From Nitrospinaceae bacterium (GTDB lineage Bacteria; Nitrospinota; Nitrospinia; Nitrospinales; VA-1): a stretch of DNA of 12,276 bases. A model generated the notes under the pieces. It had not been told where the DNA came from and made no database searches. It saw only the letters and a list, made by a program, of their open reading frames with translations. Shown one piece after another: positions 7,267 to 12,276 of the stretch. The position numbers and the translations under genes are program-made. Location of the stretch: positions 1 through 12,276 of the forward strand of contig JAJDBA010000315.1 in assembly GCA_029261675.1 (NCBI GenBank). Direction: 5' to 3'. Position 1 is the first letter of the stretch, and each line of letters starts with the position of its first letter.

Positions 7267-7311
7267 CCATGCTTTGTGGGGTACGGTTAATAGATCACGG
7301 GGACTAAAGTT

Positions 7312-8046
7312 TTATTCCAATAATTTATCAATACGGGATTTATAGAAGTTGAAATCACGAGTGCCGCTGATGAACTCGCCGCTGACCAGATTATCGGTTG
7401 TCTTGCCGAGTATGAAGGCAGGGGTGCCTCGTATGCCCGCTATTTGAGCTTCTTTAATATCGTTATCGATATGTTTTTTGTAGCGTTTTGAGTCGAGGCA
7501 AGATTGGAAGGGAGAGAGCTTCAGCCCGATTTTAGTGGCGTGATTTTTAATATCTTCAGCATTCATTTTATTGCCTTCATAAAGGGCATCGTGCATGGGC
7601 CAAAACTTGTCTTGCTCTCCAGCACAATGGGCTGCGTTGGCTGCTGGTCGTGCATTTTTATGAAAGGGCAGGGGAAAGTCGCGAACGACGAGTCGTAATT
7701 TACCGGTATCGATATATTCTTTTTTCAGTTTTTGCATGGCGTTTTTGTAAAACCTTTTGCAAAACGGACATTCGTAGTCGGTGAACTCAATTAACGTGAG
7801 CGGGGCTTTCAAGTCTCCCAGAATCGGACTGCCCAGAGTTGCCACGTTTTGTGCTGTTGTGGGTCTTCCTTTCGGTTTGGCTTTTGAGGCAAGACCGTTT
7901 TTCCTGATCTCGCGAAGCTCTTTCTTTATGGCCTTCAATTCCTCGAGAATGGCCTTACCTTGCTCTTGGGTAATTCCTTCTGCGAGTAAAGTCGTTGGGA
8001 GTAACAGTAGAAAAAAGGAGACGCTCAATATTCTAATCGTATTCAT
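7312..8046 (-). CDS. Exported DsbA-family thiol:disulfide oxidoreductase
   Basis: A 244-residue protein starting at ATG 8046. An N-terminal signal peptide (MNTIR then a Leu/Phe-rich core, likely cleavage after LLA at about residue 22) places it outside the inner membrane. A charged helix at about 26-55 (coiled-coil-like, possibly for oligomerisation) is followed by a thioredoxin-fold domain. C93-P-F-C96 is the redox active site, and GTPAF with P209 is the cis-Pro loop. C141 and C183 may form the second disulfide common in BdbD-type proteins. This matches the DsbA/Thioredoxin_4 group that introduces or rearranges disulfides in secreted proteins. An in-frame ATG at 8085 would add 13 polar residues before the signal peptide. 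Neither start has a clear Shine-Dalgarno, and the later one is preferred because it puts the signal peptide at the N-terminus. The gene is monocistronic and divergent from the gene at 8344; the specific substrate cannot be told. Confidence 0.92.
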   Translation of the reverse strand: MNTIRILSVSFFLLLLPTTLLAEGITQEQGKAILEELKAIKKELREIRKNGLASKAKPKGRPTTAQNVATLGSPILGDLKAPLTLIEFTDYECPFCKRFYKNAMQKLKKEYIDTGKLRLVVRDFPLPFHKNARPAANAAHCAGEQDKFWPMHDALYEGNKMNAEDIKNHATKIGLKLSPFQSCLDSKRYKKHIDNDIKEAQIAGIRGTPAFILGKTTDNLVSGEFISGTRDFNFYKSRIDKLLE

Positions 8047-8151
8047 TGGTGTTGCAGGGGTTATTTGCCTTGTTTGTGTTGGCATCGGATAATTAGCTCG
8101 TTATAGGGGAGTGATCTATATTCTTGGGGAATATATTTAAGTATTTGAAAA

Positions 8152-8182
8152 CAAATGATTAATTTTTATTTTGATTCATTTG
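8152..8182. promoter_or_regulatory. Inverted repeat between divergent genes, possible operator
   Basis: CAAATGA (8152-8158) and TCATTTG (8176-8182) are exact reverse complements separated by 17 bp. They lie in the A+T-rich divergent spacer between the dsbA-like gene and the gene at 8344. The arms are centred about two helical turns apart, which would suit a dimeric DNA-binding protein. A chance occurrence in A+T-rich DNA cannot be excluded. Confidence 0.3.
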
Positions 8183-8278
8183 GGGCGGCTTGAGATTGGG
8201 GCAATGGTGTTAGACTCTAGCCAGCCTGGGTTTTATAAAGTTTTGCTATTCACTTACTATATATTAACAGCAAAGGCT

Positions 8279-8306
8279 TTGATTTTTAAATGGATTTGTT
8301 TATAAT
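8279..8306 (+). promoter_or_regulatory. Sigma-70-type promoter for the gene at 8344
   Basis: A -35-like TTGATT (8279-8284) and a perfect -10 TATAAT (8301-8306) are separated by 16 bp. Transcription would start near 8313 and give a leader of about 30 nt before ATG 8344. The Shine-Dalgarno in this leader (TTGAG at 8331-8335) is weak. Confidence 0.6.
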
Positions 8307-8343
8307 AGCCTTTTCTGAAAACCTTTCTATTTGAGATTTTATT

Positions 8344-9303
8344 ATGAGTATTGACGACAAAGAGTTGGAAGATTTCATGCCTGAGCTTCAATTGGAATGG
8401 ACCGATGAGGCCCAAACCCGTATGAAGAACGTACCGTTTTTCGTCCGAAAAAGTGTTGTCCGGGGAATCGAACAATATGCCAAAGATAAGAGCATAGAAG
8501 TGATCGATGATAATGTTGTTTCCCGCGCACGTCAGGAACGAGAAGGCGAGGCTATGGAAGCTGTTAAGAAGAAAAAAGCAGCAGAGCAGGCAGCGAATAA
8601 TGGAGAGCCTCCCACACGTCGTCAATATGTCAGTTTTACATTTTATAAACTTGATCCGGCATTCCGTCGTCTTCCTAAGGATGAGCGAGATAAAGGGACG
8701 AGAGAGTTTATCGATATTCTAGAAGAGTATGACAACTCAACAGATATGATCCTTCTCTGTTACTCCATGGTTGGTCTGCGTGGTGATACAGATATTATGA
8801 CTTGGAGAATTTGTTACAGCATGGAAGAGTTTCAGGCTATGACTACTCGGTTGTTGCAAACCGGGCTTGGCAAATACCTAGATGTCTCACACTCCTATCT
8901 TTCTATGACGAAACGATCCATGTATATGGATTTCATCAACCCGGAACATGAAGAAGACCGCACTCATATCATCCCGGGTAAGGCTAAATATCTTTTCATC
9001 TATCCTTTCGTAAAAACCCGCGAGTGGTATTTGCTGACACAGTTTACCCGTCAGGGAATCATGGATGAGCATATTTATGTTGGTAACAAATATCCTTCCG
9101 TTAAATTGAACACGACTTACTGCTTTGGTATCGATGATTACGAGTTTGTGGTCGCTTTCGAAACGGATTCGCCAGATGACTTTCTCGATCTTGTGCAGGA
9201 ATTACGCGAAACAGAAGGCAGTCGATATGTCAAAGAAGATACTCCTATCTTTAGCTGTGTCGCAATGTCCATCGAAGACGCAGTCAAAAGCCTCGGCTGC
9301 TAG
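8344..9303 (+). CDS. PCP_red-like domain fused to chlorite dismutase/HemQ-family protein
   Basis: A 319-residue protein with two recognisable parts. Residues about 17-62 (LEWTDEAQTRM, PFFVRKSVVRGIEQYA) resemble the small PCP_red domain found at the C-terminus of light-independent protochlorophyllide reductase subunit B. A charged Ala/Glu/Lys linker (63-92) follows. Residues about 94-310 are a chlorite dismutase-like dimeric alpha/beta-barrel: YVSFTFYKLD, REWYLL, GIDDYEFVVAFETD and RETEGSRYV..DTPIFSC are family hallmarks. H243 (MDEH) is the likely proximal haem ligand. Thirteen residues later, where chlorite dismutases have Arg and HemQ has Gln, this protein has N256, so neither chlorite decomposition nor coproheme decarboxylation should be assumed. 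No signal peptide is present, so it is probably cytosolic. It is monocistronic with its own promoter at 8279-8306. The exact reaction is unknown. Confidence 0.88.
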   Translation: MSIDDKELEDFMPELQLEWTDEAQTRMKNVPFFVRKSVVRGIEQYAKDKSIEVIDDNVVSRARQEREGEAMEAVKKKKAAEQAANNGEPPTRRQYVSFTFYKLDPAFRRLPKDERDKGTREFIDILEEYDNSTDMILLCYSMVGLRGDTDIMTWRICYSMEEFQAMTTRLLQTGLGKYLDVSHSYLSMTKRSMYMDFINPEHEEDRTHIIPGKAKYLFIYPFVKTREWYLLTQFTRQGIMDEHIYVGNKYPSVKLNTTYCFGIDDYEFVVAFETDSPDDFLDLVQELRETEGSRYVKEDTPIFSCVAMSIEDAVKSLGC

Positions 9304-9342
9304 CGGTTAACCGCCTTAGGTGAGAGGTTGGTTCCTAAGCGG
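9303..9342 (+). terminator. Palindrome and hairpin at the 3' end of the chlorite-dismutase-like gene
   Basis: GCGGTTAACCGC (9303-9314) is a perfect 12-bp palindrome beginning at the last base of the stop codon. Overlapping it, CCGC-c-TTAGG (9311-9320) pairs with CCTAA-GCGG (9334-9342) around a 13-nt loop with one bulged base. The two structures share CCGC and are mutually exclusive. No T-run follows, so rho-independent termination is uncertain; it may instead stabilise the 3' end. Confidence 0.35.
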
Positions 9343-9637
9343 CGATATGATGCTTTAGAGCTTTAGTATTTTCCTGCCCCGCCCCAGCGTGGGAAGCAAT
9401 AAATGGATTCTGTTTTTGTGAGGGGGCAGGCTATAGTTATGGCTGGCTTATCTGTTTATCCTACCTTGTTAGTAGGGGCTCAAGCCCGAGTTGAAGGCAA
9501 TTAGAACCCCAAGTCTAGAAGCTGAGTGTTTCTCAATAACAGAATAGCCCTATTTCCTCCCGTGCTAGCGGGTCTTTATATTATCTTTACAATAAAATCG
9601 TAAAGTATTCCGTAATAATATTCTGGAATTATAGGCG
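9304..9637. other. 334-bp intergenic region before phoB
   Basis: No ORF of interest is seen. Besides the terminal hairpin, CCTGCCCC (9373-9380) and GGGGCAGG (9423-9430) form an 8-bp inverted repeat separated by 42 bp. GGGC-TCAA-GCCC lies near 9477-9488, and CCCG-TGCTAG-CGGG near 9559-9572 is followed by a short T-rich stretch, a possible weak terminator. The last 60 bp become A+T-rich, fitting a phoB promoter, but I cannot place clear -35 and -10 boxes and see no obvious Pho box. Confidence 0.5.
9585..9605. promoter_or_regulatory. Inverted repeat upstream of phoB, possible operator
   Basis: CTTTAC (9585-9590) and GTAAAG (9600-9605) are exact reverse complements with a 9-bp A+T-rich spacer. 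They lie 32-53 bp before the phoB start codon, within the likely promoter. This could be a regulator site or a leader hairpin. Confidence 0.35.
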
Positions 9638-10333
9638 ATGAAGAAAACAAAAATAGTAGTTATTGAAGACGAACCCGATATTCTTGAAATTATCGAATAC
9701 AATCTGTCTAAAGAGGGTTTTGAAGTATGTTCCGCTTTGGACGGCGAAGAAGGACTGCAACTGGTAAAAAAAGAAGTTCCTGACCTCGTTCTTCTGGATT
9801 TGATGCTTCCTGGCTTGGATGGCATTGAAGTCTGTCGAAAATTAAAAGCCGACTCTGTTACGCATTATGTTTCCATCATCATGGTGACAGCGAAAGGTGA
9901 AGAAAGCGATATTGTGCTGGGTCTTGGTATGGGTGCAGATGATTATGTGATCAAGCCGTTCAGTCCTAGAGAACTCATGGCACGAATCAAGTCGGTTTTG
10001 CGTCGCGGCACGTTGAAAGATGATAACGCGTTGGATCAAATATCGCGAGACGGACTGGTTATAGATGTAAACCGCCATGAAGTACGATTGGATGGGGAGA
10101 AGATTACCTTGACCGCCATGGAGTTTAGGCTCTTGCACTTTTTCGCTTCACATCCAGGTCGCGTATTCACGCGAGAAGATTTGTTGAGCCATGTGTCTTC
10201 TGATGATGCCTTTATCATCGATCGAAATATAGATGTTCATATTCGAGCCATCCGAAAAAAACTGGACAAGCATCGAGATTTGATTGAAACAATCCACCGG
10301 GTTGGTTATCGATTCAAAGATGAGGAAGATTAG
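9638..10333 (+). CDS. phoB: Phosphate-type response regulator PhoB (OmpR/PhoB family)
   Basis: A 231-residue cytosolic DNA-binding response regulator. The receiver domain (about 4-118) has the acidic pocket E10/D11, phosphoacceptor D54 (LLDLMLPG), T84 (MVTAK), Y103 and K106 (IKPF). The winged-helix effector domain (about 132-228) has the conserved ends LTAMEFRLL, GRVFTREDLL, RNIDVHIRAIRKKL and HRVGYRF. Phosphorylation by the neighbouring kinase should promote dimerisation and DNA binding, classically at Pho boxes of phosphate-acquisition genes. The start ATG 9638 is preceded by TTATAGGCG, a weak ribosome site. The stop is 3 bp from the phoR ATG, so the two form an operon. The PhoB name rests on the pairing with a PhoR-like kinase (PAS plus HAMP) and on the receiver/effector sequence; other OmpR-family regulators look alike, so the phosphate role is inferred. 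Confidence 0.93.
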   Translation: MKKTKIVVIEDEPDILEIIEYNLSKEGFEVCSALDGEEGLQLVKKEVPDLVLLDLMLPGLDGIEVCRKLKADSVTHYVSIIMVTAKGEESDIVLGLGMGADDYVIKPFSPRELMARIKSVLRRGTLKDDNALDQISRDGLVIDVNRHEVRLDGEKITLTAMEFRLLHFFASHPGRVFTREDLLSHVSSDDAFIIDRNIDVHIRAIRKKLDKHRDLIETIHRVGYRFKDEED

Positions 10334-10336
10334 AGG

Positions 10337-12112
10337 ATGCTTCGTTCTCGAATCCTATGGAAGCTATTTTCCGGATATGTGGTTCTAATTTTGCTCTCCA
10401 CAGTTATCGTGGGAATTCTTGTATCCAGACAAGTAGAAGATGAAACTCTGGTAGAAATTGAACAGTCTCTGGATGTGCGTGCAACCCTTCTACGTGCTGT
10501 GGCGCTAGAATCATTTTCTTCTGACACCAAAATTCAGAAACGTATTCAGACTTTAGGCCTTAATACAAATACCCGGTTCACAATAATTAATCCAGATGGA
10601 ACGGTTGTTGCCGATTCGGAAGAGGACCCGACGACGATGGATAACCACGCCAATCGTCCTGAAATTCTCGCTGCGCGTTCTCACGGTCATGGCATAACCA
10701 CTCGCTTTAGCAACACGGTTGATAAGGAAATGATGTATTACGCCCTCCCGGTAGAGAAAGAAGGTGTTTTTCAGGGGTATGTGAGGACATCTCTTCCTCT
10801 TTCAGTAATTGATGACCGGCTTTCCCATGTTCGCACAACTGTTTTTTTTAGTATGGCGATGTCCATTTTGGTGGCCTTAATTTTGGGATTCATCGTTGCC
10901 AGAGGTTTTGCCAAACCTCTGACGGCTATGACTGCAATTGCGGAGTCCATGTCTGGTGGAAACTACAATCAGCGCGTTTCTATTGATCGAAAAGATGAAA
11001 TTGGCTCACTCGCCAAGGCACTCAATAAGATGGCGCGGAGCTCTCACGAACGCTTAGAAACCATTGCCTTAGACAACAATAAATTGCTGGCAATTTTGTC
11101 TGGAATGGTGGAAGGCGTTGTAGCTGTAGATAAAAGCGAGACCATCATTCACTTAAACGAAGCTGCGGCAAGGATACTTGGTATTTCATCCCAGGAAGAT
11201 GTTCATCGTCGAATTTGGGAAGCAACCCACTCCCAAGAGTTATGCCAGGTTTTTTCTGTGGCATTGAATGAAGAAACAGAAATTAGACGGAAATTGAAAA
11301 TTGTTGCGAGCTCAACAGATCAAATTGTCGAAGTTCATGCTTCACCGTTTCGTGATGCGGGGGGGGAACTGGTAGGGGCTGTGGCAATTTTATATGATGT
11401 CTCAGAATTAGAGCGGTTGGAAACCATCCGTCGAGACTTCGTTGCCAATGTTTCCCATGAGCTCAAAACTCCTATTACTGCTATTCGTGGTTTGGTAGAA
11501 ACATTGATTGATGATGAAGGAATATCTCCAGAGAATCATCGCATATTTCTGACCAAAACTATGAACCAAACTCTTCGCCTTTCCACTATCGTAACCGATC
11601 TTCTAGCTCTTTCCCGTCTTGAGTCAGTCGGGCTTGACTTGATAAGGGCACCTCTAGATTTGCGTGAAGTTGTCACCGCTTCAATGCAAGTGCTTCTTCC
11701 AGTCAGCGAGGACAAAAATATAATTATTAAAAGTCATGTTCCTGACGAACCTGTTGAGGTTCTAGGGGACAGGGAAGCGCTTTTTCAATCAGTCAATAAC
11801 CTGCTTGATAATGCCATTAAATATAATTCAGAAAAGGGAGCCGTAACGGTCCATCTTCAGATAGACGGAGAGAATGCAGTGATCAACGTTCGGGATACAG
11901 GGATTGGAATTGAACCGCTGGAGCAGCACCGTATTTTCGAACGTTTTTATCGTGTTGATAAAGCAAGGTCAAGGCAACTCGGCGGTACCGGTTTGGGATT
12001 ATCGATTGTCAAGCATACGGCCTTGGCGCATGGTGGTCAGCTATCCGTTGAGAGCATTCCGGGAACCGGAAGCACATTCCAAATCTCCATTCCACTTATC
12101 AAAACATCGTAA
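10337..12112 (+). CDS. phoR: Membrane sensor histidine kinase PhoR
   Basis: A 591-residue two-pass kinase. TM1 is at about 13-30, an extracytoplasmic sensor at about 31-166 (contains IINPDGTVVADS, PAS/Cache-like) and TM2 at about 167-189, with HAMP at about 190-243. A PAS domain follows at about 245-355, then HisKA with phosphoacceptor H374 (VSHELKTP). The HATPase_c domain has its N-box N488..N492 (NNLLDNAIKY), G1 at 520-524 (DTGIG) and G2 at 549-555 (GGTGLGL). It should phosphorylate D54 of the adjacent regulator. The large extracytoplasmic domain is unlike the short E. coli PhoR loop and resembles PhoR of Bacillus and other groups. The start ATG is 3 bp after phoB, with AGAGG overlapping the phoB stop as ribosome site. 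There are two homopolymers inside: T8 at 10842-10849 (start of TM2) and G8 at 11359-11366 (end of PAS). A slip at the latter would remove the kinase core. No frameshift is present in this sequence. Confidence 0.94.
   Translation: MLRSRILWKLFSGYVVLILLSTVIVGILVSRQVEDETLVEIEQSLDVRATLLRAVALESFSSDTKIQKRIQTLGLNTNTRFTIINPDGTVVADSEEDPTTMDNHANRPEILAARSHGHGITTRFSNTVDKEMMYYALPVEKEGVFQGYVRTSLPLSVIDDRLSHVRTTVFFSMAMSILVALILGFIVARGFAKPLTAMTAIAESMSGGNYNQRVSIDRKDEIGSLAKALNKMARSSHERLETIALDNNKLLAILSGMVEGVVAVDKSETIIHLNEAAARILGISSQEDVHRRIWEATHSQELCQVFSVALNEETEIRRKLKIVASSTDQIVEVHASPFRDAGGELVGAVAILYDVSELERLETIRRDFVANVSHELKTPITAIRGLVETLIDDEGISPENHRIFLTKTMNQTLRLSTIVTDLLALSRLESVGLDLIRAPLDLREVVTASMQVLLPVSEDKNIIIKSHVPDEPVEVLGDREALFQSVNNLLDNAIKYNSEKGAVTVHLQIDGENAVINVRDTGIGIEPLEQHRIFERFYRVDKARSRQLGGTGLGLSIVKHTALAHGGQLSVESIPGTGSTFQISIPLIKTS
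11359..11366 (+). repeat. G8 homopolymer inside phoR
   Basis: Eight G encode the A-G-G-E stretch near residues 341-344, at the end of the PAS domain. Loss of one G gives a stop within a few codons, and gain of one gives a stop about 12 codons later, in both cases before H374. A T8 run also occurs upstream in the same gene at 10842-10849. Confidence 0.5.
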
Positions 12113-12276
12113 CTTTTTATATCCTCACCAGAATCACATCCGTAAGGGATTTTTAAGTTTTATTATCTCTCGTTAGTTTTATTACTTTCCTATTTTCTTT
12201 TATTTTATAATTGGATTGAGGATCAATTCTGAAGGGGTTAGAGTGGGAGGTGAGTTTGTGTGTGTCTATTTGTGTG
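12113..12276. other. Non-coding end of window, possible terminator and promoter
   Basis: Directly after phoR, ATCC-GTAAG-GGAT (12138-12150) followed by five T (12150-12154) is a short and weak terminator-like hairpin. Further on, TATAAT at 12206-12211 is a perfect -10 box without a good -35. The inverted repeat AATTG/CAATT spans about 12209-12228. The last 45 bases are strongly G/T-rich with (TG) repeats. A downstream gene on the + strand is possible (phosphate transport genes often follow phoBR), but none starts inside the window. Confidence 0.35.

Larger units (their letters stand above)
6674..7311. other. 638-bp gene-free, structured intergenic region
   Basis: I see no convincing gene here. 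The sequence is richer in GC and in short hairpins than the spacers around it. Examples are TCTCC/GGAGA (6840-6855), CCTGG/CCAGG (6919-6931), AAGGG/CCCTT (about 6951-6967), ACCAG/CTGGT (6968-6984) and GGCCC/GGGCC (7257-7268). It contains two diverged direct copies of one element, described separately. Next to the upstream ORF, CTTTT-TTCG-AAAAG followed by TTTTATT (6680-6700) is a weak candidate terminator. A 68-codon frame at 6861 has a good Shine-Dalgarno but is not protein-like. The region may be a decayed mobile or repeat element, or may specify a structured RNA. Confidence 0.55.

Noticed and set aside
6674..7311. CRISPR array or tRNA/attachment site in the gene-free stretch
   Set aside because: The repeats are only two, diverged and long-spaced, and no cloverleaf or integrase gene is visible.
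12232..12276. GT-rich end as a coding start of the next gene
   Set aside because: No start codon with a ribosome site and sustained frame is visible; the low-complexity TG stretch is too short to interpret.

Overview
This 12.3 kb window is bacterial chromosome with moderate GC content, organised as one defence operon followed by a sparsely coding stretch and a housekeeping two-component operon. The organism is probably Gram-negative: it has an exported DsbA-type protein, a PhoB/PhoR pair and 4-nt gene overlaps. A chlorite-dismutase-family protein carrying an N-terminal PCP_red-like domain hints at a nitrite-oxidiser-like or deltaproteobacteria-like lineage (for example Nitrospinota). That assignment is inference with low certainty; no rRNA or tRNA gene is present to settle it.

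Bases 1-6140 (+ strand) hold a type I restriction-modification operon of the EcoR124-like (IC) type: hsdM (5' end outside the window), hsdS, a HEPN-type toxin gene (hepT family) and hsdR. The unusual point is that the cognate antitoxin of the HEPN protein, a minimal nucleotidyltransferase (MNT), is not a separate gene. It is the first ~100 residues of the HsdR polypeptide, in frame with a complete ~940-residue nuclease/translocase. Both toxin and antitoxin keep their diagnostic motifs (R-X4-H-X-Y in HepT; G-S-X10-D-X-D plus a later Asp in MNT). hsdM/hsdS and hepT/mnt-hsdR overlap by 4 nt, so the last two are probably translationally coupled. The layout suggests that restriction activity and toxin neutralisation are tied to one molecule, making loss of the restriction subunit costly. 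This is the main candidate for a poorly described system.

Bases 6141-8343 are mostly non-coding. They contain a small orphan ORF (6395-6673) whose start codon is preceded by a perfect 12-bp hairpin, a ~640 bp gene-free stretch with two diverged direct copies of a structured element, and a minus-strand gene for an exported DsbA-like thiol oxidoreductase. Divergent from it, with a good sigma-70-type promoter, lies the PCP_red/chlorite-dismutase-like gene (8344-9303).

Bases 9304-9637 form a structured intergenic region. It leads into phoB (9638-10333) and phoR (10337-12112), a phosphate-type response regulator and membrane histidine kinase separated by 3 bp. The last 164 bp are a non-coding leader, perhaps of the next gene. 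Two G8 tracts, one in hsdR and one in phoR, are possible slippage sites.
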